The notes: generated from the sequence alone by a model not told the origin. DNA of 64,000 nt from Ascidia mentula (GCA_947561715.1 OX387199.1:8685001-8749000); one strand, 5' to 3'; shown: positions 51,701 through 63,770, counted from the stretch's first letter. Made by a program: numbers and translations.

Positions 51701-53532
51701 AATTTTTGCACCACATTGGTGCGCTGCACATATATTTTCCTGCGTTGTGTCTAAATTAGTACATTCTGATCTAAGGAAACAGCTGACGAAATAAAACATC
51801 AAAACAACATCAAAATGTGGATCGATTACAACAACAATGCAGCCATTACCCGTGGCGAATGGTTATTCATTGATTACACTTGCTCTGTACAAAGATATGA
51901 GAATGTCACGGGTGTTTTCGACCCTCAAGACACTTCAACAACTATCATTATCGAAGACGGATTTGCGGAGATCCAAATGGCTTTTGATTTTTACAACGAT
52001 TCAACTTTTCAGGTATTTTTAATTCTTGGTTAACAAACACAATGTTGGCACGATGGCATATCCTATATACGACACAATACCGGATCCAACTTTCCGCAAT
52101 CCTTTTTGTTAGCTTTGCTTCGGATTTTGTGCATCTTTCGAGTCTGAGACATTAAAGCGTTTGCACCATTGCATAAAATAAATAAACATGTCGGTTACAT
52201 AGACAAATCAAACGGGAAAAAGCTTGTTTAGCACTATACAAAAATTACTGGAAACGTCTTTGAATTTGTTGCTAAAAACCAGGTATTTCGCAGACACCAT
52301 TTGGTCCAGCAGATTACCCTCGCCAATACGATCTTAATGAGAAAATCTATTTTGGTTTGTACGCCGAAAGCACAGATGATGATATCGAAGTGTTTACAAA
52401 ACAATGTATCGCTGTACCAGAGCCACTTATAGATGGATATTCCTATGTGATGATTGATGATGGGTAAATAGCAATCTGTACATTACCGAAACTTTGTCAC
52501 TGAGATTTACCAATACAACTACAGTTGCCTGCAAGACCCAACCATGGTGACACATCCCTCATCATCTCCAAAGAGAAACTACTTCAGCATCGACGCTTTT
52601 CGGTTCAACGATAATTTGCCCAACATTGACACAACCACCGACGTAGCAATTGTGGTAATCAATTGTGGCAAAAAATATATCTCCAGACTTGTATATATCT
52701 TAAATTGTTCAAATCAATTAAATCAGAGTATGTCTGTCTACTTTACAAACAAAAAAATGCTATCATATAGTCTTATTTTGATGTTTTAGTGTGAAGTTGT
52801 GATTTGTGTGCAAGAAAACGCCGGAACCCGCTGTGCAAGCGGTTGTGTTAATTCTGCTTTACGTTCAGCCCAGTCTCCAATAATACTCAGGTAGAAGCTT
52901 ACATGTGATATTATTCTTTAAAGAATATGTGCCACATTTCACTCATGTGAATACTTCACTGCACTCAATAAATTCTTGCCAGAAGAGCTTTATTGCATTT
53001 TTAGAGCTCCAAAGATCACCAGACTGAACATCCCAGCGTCTAACCGAGCGGTGGATGAGGAAGAAGAGGAGGAAGAGGTTACTCTCCCTAGAGATCCATC
53101 CATCACCGAAACTAAGCCGATACCGCTTACCAAGTCTCCAACCATTCAAGTTAAAGGTAAAACAAGTCTACAGTTTTATTGTATCATGATGGCTTCTTTT
53201 GACATGTCATGAATTTTATAGTGTTGAAATCTGTATATGTTTGTTGCTAAATGTCTGTGATGATTGTGTTAGTCACATAATTGCTGGGATAACGTGTGGG
53301 TAGACGCAAAGAAAAATATCATCGCAAAACGAGAGCAATTTGTAGCGAATGTGTGTGTGTATTTACACCACAATAAATGTGTTCCGACATAAACTAGTCA
53401 GAAATCTTGTTCATGGTTTCATTTTTTCATGCTTGTTTGCCTTTTATAGGTTCGGGTTCTATTGGTTTGTCTGCTAGTCAACTTGTGATCTTGATTGCAA
53501 TGGCCACATCCTTGCTGTTAACTAGAAGTTAG
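48772..53532 (+). CDS. Z3: complete secreted EGF + ZP protein, probably GPI-anchored, about 766 aa
   Basis: Exons: 48772-48897, 49174-49388, 49456-49599, 49745-49886, 49978-50110, 50194-50341, 50399-50557, 50926-50966, 51026-51151, 51335-51528, 51776-52012, 52294-52463, 52525-52654, 52790-52890, 53005-53156, 53450-53532; 2,301 nt, open throughout. A signal peptide (about residues 1-20) precedes SHMMGGIATWR. Residues 40-365 form an extracellular region seen, from memory, in marine-invertebrate proteins. An EGF-like domain (about 371-411; CQIENGGCSDTC, GGYHCECDHICW) is followed by a ZP module (about 412-690): ZP-N with CGT and ITRGEW...YTCSV, ZP-C ending CASGC. An acidic linker (EEEEEEE) and a C-terminal hydrophobic tail with no cytosolic residues (SQLVILIAMATSLLLTRS) suggest a GPI anchor. 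ZP modules usually build coats or filaments. The partner is unknown. Confidence 0.86.
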
Positions 53533-54461
53533 CAACATCAACTGCATTTGGCAACCAACCAACCAATGAAAAATTGCTTTATTGCTATTAATATATGATT
53601 TCATTTAATGATTGTCATATAATATAATTTAAACAAATGTTGTAAACAATACAATATTAAAAAGTGTAATCAATTTAAATGTGTCGTGTATAGAATGGTT
53701 TAATGAATAGTTTATAATTTGTCTTAATTTTCTGAAATTACTTTTGTTACGTGAAATTATCTCTGCTATTATATTCAATAAAATAATTCTGTAGTACAGT
53801 ATTGTGAGTTATAATTTTACCTGTTTTACAACCAAGAACATACGCAGTGAAACACGTTGGTCAAGTCATTTAGAGGTCGGGACTTTTACCCTTATCGTTT
53901 ATACTGTTTGAAACGTGTTTAGGTAGCATCATCAACCTCTTAGATTTTTTAGGAAAACAATTATATTTCAAGCAAAAAGGCGTTGCCACCGATCAGTTGG
54001 TTCTCAAACGTTTTCGCGGGCCACACACTCAGAAAGATTCACGGCATTTGCAACACACCAATTCACAAATTTGTTTCTAAGTTCACCATTTTCAGATGAT
54101 TCCTTTTACTTGCTGACTCACTTTACTTTCACTTTGTCAACAAAACTCAGAAAATTTGAAACGACGCAACCGGGGCGTCACCATGAACAGTTCGAGTACT
54201 GCTGCCGTGAATGTTAAATTAGATTTCCAGATTTCACTGAATTTTTTTTTTCGGTAAAACGAAAAAAACATAACATTCCGCATGCGAAAATGAATTTGGT
54301 TGAACACAGTGACGCAAATTCATTAAAACTGCTGATGTTAATTCGTATTTGCTTTTTCCTCTTGCCTTATTCTTCATGGTATCGGGGTTCGACGAATCCT
54401 TGCAGAGGATGCAAGGGGTTCGGCGAGCTAAAAAGGTTAAGAATCACTGGTATACATCAAC
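53533..54461. other. Z3 3' flank with repeat remnants
   Basis: AATAAA-type signals occur near 53,778. Around 53,870-54,020 there is a reversed fragment of the repeat seen at 10,560-10,700 (GGGACTTTTACCCTTATC, CGTGTTTAGGTAGCATCATC). Around 54,378-54,449 there is a truncated hAT-like end (reverse complement of CAGTGATTCTTAACCTTTTT). No gene is supported. Confidence 0.5.
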
Positions 54462-54719
54462 ATGCAAAAACGGGATGACCTCAACTACGCAACCATCCAG
54501 GAAGATTCGGCGGCGCCCACAAACAGTGGAAACGAACATACTTACAGCTTTATTCCACCAGCTGGGTCTACAAGCAATAATTTCTGGCTTGATGAAGGGA
54601 TCAGCGTACTTTCTGCCCCTCCTGGTGCTCACGCAAGCACTTCTAAAGCTTCCGATGTTTACGCGCAAGTTCTTAAAGGAGAAGTGAAAAAGCCAAAACG
54701 AGGCGATTCAACAACTTAA
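54462..54719 (+). CDS. Possible receptor cytoplasmic tail with tyrosine motifs (hypothetical, 85 aa)
   Basis: An open frame beginning MQKRDDLNYATIQED and ending VYAQVLKGEVKKPKRGDSTT. LNYATI fits the ITIM consensus (I/V/L/S-x-Y-x-x-I/V/L). HTYSFI and DVYAQVL are further spaced tyrosine motifs. It reads like a cytoplasmic signalling tail, rich in Ser, Pro and Asp. Immediately downstream, in another frame (about 54,748-54,805), a hydrophobic run of TM length occurs (IIAVLVVTSVVIVLCFISI). If the two belong together, the layout would match a type II membrane receptor such as NK-type lectin receptors, but they are not in one frame and I find no splice that joins them. It could instead be a terminal exon, or a relic. 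Not otherwise repeated in this window. Confidence 0.35.
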   Translation: MQKRDDLNYATIQEDSAAPTNSGNEHTYSFIPPAGSTSNNFWLDEGISVLSAPPGAHASTSKASDVYAQVLKGEVKKPKRGDSTT

Positions 54720-55282
54720 TATTGGCAGTCAAAACATTTCCAGGACTATACAATATATTATCGCTGTTCTTGTCGTCACTTCTGTAGTTATAGTCTTGTG
54801 TTTTATTTCAATCAAAGTCACTTTACATGTTTTTATGTCAATCAAGAACTTGAATTAAAATGTTTTCTTTGTTTGAATCCTTGCAAGTGATTTAATTTAA
54901 ACAAGCGAATACATATCTCCCCCAGTATTTATGTCTTTTATGGACATTGCGACACATTTTCACTTTATGCTGCTCACAAACCTGTAGGTGAGAATTCCCG
55001 ACATCAATTTTCGAGGCAACAATTTCACATATTTGAATTACGGGTGCGAAAACATTTTCCTGGCGCGAGGACCTTTTTTTAATGGAGATCTCATGTCATT
55101 TTAGGTGAAGCCCAGTTTTTATACGATGGTAAAAATTTACTATAATGTTGAACATAATTTTTTTTTGCAAATTCAATATTTCATATATGCACAGAAAACG
55201 AATAATGCAGATAAATTATCCTGGGTAAGCAGTAAATAATACAATTCCGGATAAATATTTTCACATTATATATCATTTTATC

Positions 55283-58200
55283 CTAAATGGCGATGCTGTT
55301 TGGGACACGAGAAGGCAATACGTAGGTGTAAGGATGCTCTAGAGTCGAATTTCTCTGCCTTATTTCTTTCTCAATCTGTTTAAGATTGTCTCTAAAATCT
55401 CCCTGTATGTCGAGGACCTTCTCGTCAGTAAACAGATTGCTCGGAAAGTTTCCCAGGTAAATCTGTTTGAAGCAATATGATCAAAAATTAATTAGGAATC
55501 TGTACTGCTACATACGGAACTGTTAATCATATCAGCAAAATTATCAGAAAAATTGATTTCGCTTATGTGCCGTAAGCATTATCAGTGTCATGCTCTGGAA
55601 ATTTAAAATATTTTTTTTCGGTTTACCATAGTAAAAATATTTGTATCAACTGGTAAAATTACATTTGTTTCTAGGTTTTTACCAACCTCGTTTGGAGAAT
55701 AATCAGAGAGTGTAAACACAAGAGTGATTACAGGCGAAGACATCAATGCATCAGGAAGGCTGTCCAAGATTCTTTGTTTCGTTGCCTGTAAATTTTTGCA
55801 GTGCAGTAAGTCTGTTTGTTCACAAGAAAAACACAGTAATGGTCGACAGTTTATTATATCACAAGTGACTACAATTTGCAAGCACACCTTGACGATTCAC
55901 TTTAATTTTAACCATTGCACAACCAAAAACATTACCTCTCCCTTCTTGTGGGGTGGCAGCCGCATAGCCAATGGTGAGTTGGGTATATATTTGTAGTTCT
56001 CAAACTGACCAAAATTCACAGCTGCGTGTTGCACAGAGCTTGTGTATATCAAAGCAACACATATGGAGATCTGTAAAAAGTTGCATTTACCAAGATCGTA
56101 AGCTTGTGTTTGCAGGAATTTATTACCAGTTGATCGACATCATGCATTGTTTCCGGCATGCCACGTGTATTTCCATCTTGCCAACCAAGGCCCTCTTGTG
56201 CGACATCCTTCGTCCAATCTTGCAACTCAAAGTCGTTGCACAAATCCTGTATTTACAAGAAACATTTATATGCGGAATGCATGAATATCACAAGCAGTTT
56301 GGCAAACTACTACCTTCCGTAAGTCACATGAAAACGACGAAAATATATCTTTATGTGGAAGTGGTTTTCAAAGAGGAGCGAGAAAAATAATTTAAATGGG
56401 AAAACAAATAACAAATGAGTTCTGTTGAAGGCAGATTTTGAAGGCAACTATGGGGTCATTAAAAATGTCCAGGAGTTCCTGACCATTCACTGTTAGTTGA
56501 AGATTTAAGCCTAATAACGTTGGTAGGATGTTTATTATAACTTAGCCTCATATTTGTTTTTCGTACCGAGTCGCACTTGTAGTAATGACGTAACACGCTA
56601 GTGACGTATTTCTCTACTGCGTTCCAGAGTTTCATAGAATCCTCCCGGTAATGGTAGTTCGGGGGAGACTTTGTATATTGTAATCCTGATCGACAGAGTT
56701 ATAATATAATGACGAAAACAGAAATGATATATAAGTAGTGTTACTGTTAACATAATGGCATAGGATTTTGTTGATAACAAAGTGTTTTACAAGTTTCTCA
56801 CCCAGATGTTCGAGTTGCTTCGGTAAGCACAGGTCGTCGATGTTGAATGATTTGTAGATTTTTTTGGTCATGCCCAAAGCCTCTAAACAAAGGAAGTAAG
56901 TTTGCAATTGCAGCAAAAACACAATTTTCAACAATCTAACATCGACCAAACATTTAAGGACATCTGGGTCATATAAATTCACTTGCTGCTGTTTGTTACA
57001 CGTGATAAAAAATAAGTCAAGAGACACGAACTTTCGCGAGTTCTTCTCGCTTCATCAAGTGTAAATAAAGGTGACACAACGAAATGGGGATAAAAGCAAA
57101 AAAAGAAAAAGAAAAAGGCACACAGAAGCGATAATCCGTCGTTCAGTCCTGTAGTCATCATGGTGAACGTAGTGGCTCATGAAACCCCAGTCTCTGTTTA
57201 GACAATCGTTAATCAATGTAAAATTTACATTGCAAGTCTTGTTTTTTCCTTCACTTTTAGCAGAATTATGACCCGTGGATTTTCCTCCACGCTGACATGG
57301 GCCCACTGTTCTTTTGGTGTTGTTGTGTCTAATATCATTTTTAGGATACAAAGCAAGCGCGCAGCGTACACATGTTTTATGGCTTACATTACAAATTCAA
57401 TGCGCTTCTGGCTTTGGATATTGTACCTAGTAGCGTAAGCAACAAAATGGCTTACACAAGGTTTTCTATTTTCAGATAAATTTTAGCGGCAAACTCAGGA
57501 ACGTGGTGTAAGCCGTAACTTGTGTACGCTATACGCGCACACTTTTTAAATAGGACAAAACCAGAGTTCAACAAGTCTCATCACAGCGTGGAAGACATCC
57601 GCGGGTCATACTTATGCAAAAAGTGAAGGAAAACAAGAATTGCAAGGTAAACTTTACATTGATCAACGATTGTCTTAACAGAGACTGGGGTTTCATGAGC
57701 CACTACCATGATGCCGCAGGACTAAACGACGGATGATCGCTTTTTCGTGCCTTTTTTCTTTTTCTGTTTTTGCTTGTACACGCATTTCGTTGTGCCACTT
57801 GTATTTACACCTGATGAAGCAAGAAGAACTCGCGAATGCTCGTGTTTTGAACAAACTGAAAATATTACTCTTTTCCTTCAAATTTGGCATATACATAAAT
57901 TGAATGTGAAAAAACAACAGTACTTTGTGCTATATTTGTGTTTGGGGTACATAATACGTACCAGTTGCAATACTTTTAGATACTATACTGATTCTCGAAA
58001 TCAGAACGTTTCTTGCGTCAGTGTTGATCGCCATCACTGTTCGGAGATGTGGGAACAGAAGCTTGTAGACTGGATGAGCGCGCGGAAGGCATCGGAACAG
58101 AGCGACTGCAAATGGTTCCATCACTCCATGCGTTAAGAGGAAATGGGAAATCCACTAGCATGCAAGAAAAGTGATTAACAATCGGCAACATATTTCCTGT

Positions 58201-60610
58201 TGGATGTTGCTTGTAACATGCACTATATTACCCGGATACAGGGCCAGTTGCAACCATACAGATCGTTAAGCACTATATAAAGTGTAAGTCAGCAAGACGC
58301 ATCAAGTTTTCTAGTACCACATAGTGCACACTTACCTCGTGCTTATTACCCAGCGCACATCTGAAATACATTTTTGCCAAAAGCCAATCATCGTGGTTGT
58401 CAGCTGGGGTGAACATGTGATCGCGTCGGCCTGGAACCAATTGAATGGCCAAAGGCAGAAACTGATCCTCGTCGTTGACGTAGAACATTGCAAAACAGTC
58501 CGGGCAATTTAGGGGCTGTTTATTCTTGTAGTGTGTTTTTCTGGGCACATCATTGAAGTACTCCAGCAAATCAACCACAAAGATGTTTCCTGCCTGTTCA
58601 ACAACAACAGTAATTAAATTCTGTGTCGCTGCTAATGCGGCTTTTCGTATTAGACAAAAAATCGCAAACGTTTTTGAATTTAAATTTGTGCCGCTGTTAT
58701 TCATAACGCGGACCTTAGCAAGCGTTGCCAGCAAAACATTTCAAGCCGTTATTCTACATGAATATTTTTGTGTTTATCGATTTGTCGCAACATGTAGATG
58801 TTTCACCTTTGTTTCACTTTCCAAAGTCTTTCCGCAGCCCAATATTGGTTCCACATCCTCACTGGTGATAACACAACCCGCTGGCAAACCATTCAACTCT
58901 AGTCTCTTGAAGCAAGGCTGGGCAATGCCATTAATAATCTGCCTTCCAAAGCTCTCATCTGTATCCCAACTAAACAAAATGAGATAAATATACATGGTTA
59001 AAGTGTGCACAGTACTATAAACTTAAATGAAAAGTTAATTTATTTTAAACTAACAACTAACAAAATTATTCGTTAAATGCAAATTACTCACTCATCCAAG
59101 AACATTGGATTCTTACGCTTTAGACTTGGGTGTTGGTAAAGATCGTGGTAGTAATTCAAATCATCAATGGGGCAAGCCAAGGCTAAGAAATATTTCATTA
59201 GTTCAATGTCATATGATGTTGTATTTGAGGTATATTATGCATGCATTGGATTTTGCTGTTTTAATTGTCAGCTGACAGACACTTTTCGATTGAGTACAAG
59301 TTAGGCGAGAAAACACAAGAAGCACAATTCTTACTTTTCACCGTTTGAAAAACGCTATTTACAGCTCCCTCCAGTCCGGTAGTAATAAAATTCAATGACC
59401 GAATTTCACTGCGGAGGAAAATTTTTGGAAGCTGTGCAGAATTGGTGGCGTTGACGTAGCGGGGAAGCCCCCATCCTACGTCATTTGGATCATCGGCCTT
59501 TTTTATCCATGGAAACTTTTTCTTCTTTTCTACGATCTCTTCGCTGCGCATCCTGCGTACAACTGCGCAGGCAACCTTTTGTGCCAATTCACCTAAAGAA
59601 ACAAGATGCGTTATTATGATATTTCAGACAAAACACAATTTACCAACAACCAAACAAAAGCTGTTGCGAGGACCACCTTAGGGCCACTACCGCGTTAGGT
59701 TTGTCACTACATAAGTGTTATCATCACGCGTTTTACCGTCTCCTCTTGCAACATCGATTGAGTCACAAACCCACTCATAGATAGGAAATTCCGCCTTTTT
59801 GCCTTCATACTCGATGGTGACCTTATCATACAACCAATCGTCACTTCCGATCAAACAAACCAGCTCTGTATAAAATCAAAAATTAGTTCATTTCACTAAA
59901 TGAAACGCTACTTACGTGATCATGATTTTCTTTATTATTGGTCAGAAATAAGCAGGACTGCTTTGAAAATTATATGTATCTTAATAAAAAGGCTTTGAAC
60001 ACATGAAAAGCAAACCAAGTGATCAAACAAAATGTTACGTTTGTCGGTTGTTTGTTAGCAATGCAAAGAAAACAAATGTAGGTATTAACGCGATTTTTTG
60101 CGCCGATGGGAACTGCTCAACACAAAACTGCATCAAAACACACAGGAACTTTCAACATATCCCATAATGGCGCTGAGAAATAATTTAGATTTCGCCGGCC
60201 TTTAAGGTGTAGCTTAATACCGGCACTTACTAAAGCGTATCATGACGGGCAATCCAACATTGTCACAACTCAGAGTGTAAACCCCCGTCTTTCCTGCCTC
60301 GAAGTTGTTGCGGAGGAAACTGTCTAATTTTAACCATTTCGTTTCAGTACCATCCTCACCAACCATCTGAAGCTTCACAGTTGCTTTGGTGCCCGCACTT
60401 TTGATCTTGTCAGAGGTCTTAGACAAGCAGCGAAAAAACACATTAATTTGGTTGGATTGTAAAGTTTGTTTTCAAATAGATGGAGAATATGAAGACTTAG
60501 GTATCAAAATAATCAAACACTTTTTTAGTAGAGTAATTACAATTTAATTAAAATTTCACTGCGAAGTATATAATTCTCACCGTTATGCTAATGTTGTATT
60601 TCGTCGACAT
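55283..60610 (-). CDS. LOX D: PLAT-domain animal lipoxygenase, 680 aa
   Basis: Exons in gene order: 60610-60581, 60417-60231, 59865-59737, 59592-59335, 59182-59092, 58969-58807, 58593-58336, 58154-57962, 56882-56802, 56685-56567, 56246-56127, 56070-55936, 55785-55687, 55462-55283. The frame is open across all joins (2,043 nt). Starts MSTKYNISIT; PLAT domain then catalytic domain. Iron ligands His376, His381, His558, Asn562 and Ile680 are all present. It is the most diverged of the four complete genes: the Coffa-position residue is Ser433 (KSIAT) where A, B and C have Gly, and Gly388 is Ala. Exon 11 has NTRGMPE where the others have NTHGM. Intron 8 is about 1.1 kb and contains an 820-bp inverted repeat. 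A TATA block lies about 170 bp upstream of the start codon. Opposite in direction to LOX A-C. Confidence 0.9.
57025..57844. repeat. 820-bp inverted repeat (arms about 280 bp) in LOX D intron 8
   Basis: The left arm (about 57,025-57,300) starts CACGAACTTTCGCGAGTTCT; the right arm (about 57,575-57,844) ends AGAACTCGCGAATGCTCGTG, the reverse complement with a few changes. Homology runs through the arms (for example GAGACTGGGGTTTCATGAGC on the right) with a spacer of about 275 bp. No transposase is encoded. It may be a fold-back or MITE-type element; a transcript through it would form a long double-stranded stem. Confidence 0.75.
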
Positions 60611-60769
60611 GGTTTAACTTTAAAGTATGAGGCTATGAGCTACAGAACTGTACCTGCAAATAATGCAAACACATTTTTCTATGTCTAATCTACAAAAATG
60701 TACATACCCTTAATTTAATCTCTCCATTACCGATATGATACTTAACTGTTAAGATACTTACAATCCTGT

Positions 60770-61040
60770 TTGAGCACCAGGCTATATATACTCATAATAA
60801 ACACAAAGCTATTACATAACAGGGAAGTTAGGAACACGGATGTATTTATCCAACATGTCAAACGTTCATCTGTACTAATGTTGGCATAAACATGCAATAA
60901 ACATATCCCTGTCTTCATTGTTAAATACAGGGAAGTTGTAATAGTTGTAACATCGCTCAATCGGCTGAACCAACTGATAAATTATCAGGGAAACGGAAAT
61001 ATTTGCCACACTGTTAGTTATAATTACTCAACCGCATGTG
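60770..61040 (-). promoter_or_regulatory. TATA-containing block upstream of LOX D
   Basis: Reverse-strand copy of the block at 10,855-11,110 and 37,475-37,730; the motif GAGTATATATAGCCTGG is at about 60,779-60,795. It is about 170 bp before the LOX D start codon, a plausible core promoter position. The same element is farther from A and C, where retroelement and other repeats intervene. Confidence 0.45.
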
Positions 61041-61399
61041 TCTCGTATAGACGTTTGGACGTACGTCTTGTCATTGTAATATGCCGGAACATGAATGTCT
61101 CCCACTTACTTCTTACACCAACCAACTGATTGTCCTGATTAATTGATTGTCCTAGCAGCACTATCTGCCACTATCACAAGACAATTGTCTGACCTGTAAG
61201 CATTGATTTCGCAATCATCTGTATCAAACTTTTAACGCAGAAATGCAAATACCCATCTATTATTGTTATTAAAACACCCAGACTAACATTGAGATATGAT
61301 TTTTAAACCAACGAGTTCAATGCTTTTATATTAGATTTCGATATTTACGAATTTACGTTAATTGTTGGTTTTGTTCATTTCATTGCTTTCGCTTGCATC

Positions 61400-61946
61400 G
61401 TTGTGACATCTAACAGAGCGGTGGAGGAGATAGAGGAAGATGTTGCTCCCCCAAGAGATCCACCCATCACCGAAACCAAGCCGATGCCGCTTACCAAGTC
61501 TCCAACCATTCAAGTTAAAATACAGTTTTATTGCAATATGATAGCTTGTCTTGACATGACTTGAATTTTAGTGTTGAAATCAGTAAGTTTATTGCTAAAA
61601 TGTCATGTACAGTAGGCCTACACCTTATATGTCAGTATTTTTTGATAATTGTGTTGGTCACATAACTTCTAGAATAACGTGTGGGTAGACGCCAAGAAAA
61701 ATATCATCGCCAAGACGAGAGCAATTTGTTACGAATGTGTGTGTATATTTTCACCATAATAAATGTGTGACACAAACTAGTCTGAATTTGTTCTGAAACA
61801 GATATTGCAACCCGAAGCTTGTTGATAATTTCGTTTTTTTATGCCTGCTTGCTTTTTGAATAGGTTCGGGCACTACTGCTTTGTCAGCTAGTGAACTTGT
61901 GATCTTGAATGCCTTAACAACATCCTGGCCATTAACTAAATGTTAG
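61400..61946 (+). pseudogene. Z5: 3' fragment of a ZP-protein gene
   Basis: 61,400-61,520 matches the acidic-linker exon of Z3 (PPRDPPITETKPMPLTKSPT), but the GTAAAA donor of Z3 is lost (GTTAAAATACAG). 61,864-61,946 matches the last exon: GSGTTALSASELVILNALTT through to a stop, with the hydrophobic tail weakened by Asn and Trp. The intron between them aligns with that of Z3. No upstream Z exons are found, so this is a decayed remnant between LOX D and LOX E. Confidence 0.75.
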
Positions 61947-62679
61947 CAACATCACCTGTATTCAGCAACCAACCAATGTAAAATTACTTTGTTGCTAATA
62001 ATATATAATGTCATTAAATGATTGTCATTTAATATAATTTCAACAAGTATTACGAACACAACGGAACAGTTTAGTCCTAATTTTCTAAAATTAATTTCAG
62101 AACGTAAAAAATATCTCTGCCATTATATTCAGTGAAGTAATTTTGTAGTTCAGCCTTGTGAATAAATTTTTCCTGTTTTTACTAAGAACAACTTTTACCC
62201 TTATCTTTTATACTGTGTTCACAACTTTCAGATGAATCACTTCACTTGCTATTTGCCTAAATTTTTTCAACAAAGTCTTGTATAAGAACACATTCGATGC
62301 TCGAAAACTTAAAACACACCGAAACACTGCCGTAAATGTTAAAGTAGATTTACACATTTAATCGATTTTATTGTCGAAATTTTTCTCGGATAAGGTTCAG
62401 TGCAGCATTGACAATACATTAATTATTGCAATAATCAATAAATAAAAATCTATTACTCCTACAGTAGCACATGGCAGCAGTCATGGACTAAAGCAATAAA
62501 CACGGGCACACACAAAACAGAAACATCCTTTTTCAATCGAAACCAAACTTTGCCGCACAACAGAGGATCAACACAATTAAATAATTCCACTCATATTTAA
62601 TCATGATATAACGCAATTTTTGTATTTCGATGGCAAACGACGATTACGTTAATGACCTACTTATTCCATTTATTTGACA
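61947..62679. other. Z5 3' flank
   Basis: The first part aligns with the Z3 3' flank (AATATAATTT, ATTATATTCA). Around 62,185-62,215 a fragment of the repeat seen at 10,670 appears in reverse. I see no gene. Confidence 0.45.
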
Positions 62680-63215
62680 TTAATAGTTATGCTAGAACTT
62701 TCCAATCTCGCCGATTCCAAGTTTTTTTTTGGGTCACGTTCCATTTTGTGGCGTTCTTTCATTCGTGTAGAGTTTATATTTCTTCTGTCGGCACATATCG
62801 ACGTAAGAATGTTTTAGTAGCACTGGAATTAATAATCATATTTACAACTGACACAAATTTCCAGGTAAATTCTTGTGAATCATAATCTTAATTGTGCAAA
62901 TCAAAACCAAATCCTTTACCATTTACACGTTGTATTGATTGGCGTCGTATATTCATAGAACCTACTTCCATTTCCATTTGTACTGTGGGCCTTCGTTTTC
63001 GCAACACGCATCAAAATGACCATCTCGTGCTTGCATTTCAGACATATTTTGCCTCTAGCAGGGAACACTGTCGCCGCCTTTGTGACCTTCACCTCCACAC
63101 CTGTAGCATTTGCATTGTGTGACAAAGTTAGGTTCCTTGTAATGTCCCCTTTGTATGGACTGTATTTCGGATGCTTCATCGATCTTTGAAATTTTCTGCG
63201 GCTTGCCCATACAAA
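62680..63215 (-). mobile_element. LTR-retroelement fossil with Gag zinc-knuckle remnant
   Basis: The reverse strand aligns with 10,200-10,560 and 36,840-37,180. It has a more complete cysteine-rich zinc-knuckle region (CPARGKICLKC-like) at about 63,020-63,090 than the other copies, typical of Gag in Ty3/gypsy-type elements. The element is broken, with several interruptions, and no polymerase is seen. It lies upstream of LOX D in the same relative orientation as the fossils upstream of LOX A and C. Confidence 0.5.
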
Positions 63216-63770
63216 CATTCTGACTAGTAATTTCGAAAGGTTTTTACTCAGCGATCGCGACTACTTTCAAAGAATCAAAAACCTTATCGCCAATTTAGCG
63301 TTATGTCTATAGATTTAACTAACTTCCCTGAAACACCTACACACGTCAAACACCAGATAGTGTAATAATAAATAAATAAAAAACGAACAGCCATTGACTA
63401 AAGTTGATAAATAGAGCAAACACTGTACAGCCTGCACAATATCAAAGCCTGAACACAAATTTTCTGTCGCTGTATTTAATTGTAATGGTATGTAGGATAA
63501 ATCTTCACAGAGCCCAATACGATAGGTTTTTTAAAATTGTTAACATGTCATCCAAAACAGCAAACAAATATTTTAACATTAACTTCCGATGCTAATATTT
63601 TCTTCTTGGTAAATTTACTTCCAAACATAAAAGTTTTTTTGCAAATGTAATATTCTATACATGTACAGACAATAAATCATGTTCATAATTTATCTTGGGT
63701 AAGCAGTGAATAACAACATTTTGATTATATGTTTCTTTTTATTATAATTCATTTTATATATTATTTTATC
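63216..63770. other. Intergenic stretch, nothing recognisable
   Basis: AT-rich; no gene or shared repeat recognised. The last 100 bp resemble the 3' flank of LOX D (55,190-55,282; ATAAATTATCYTGGGTAAGC). Confidence 0.45.
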
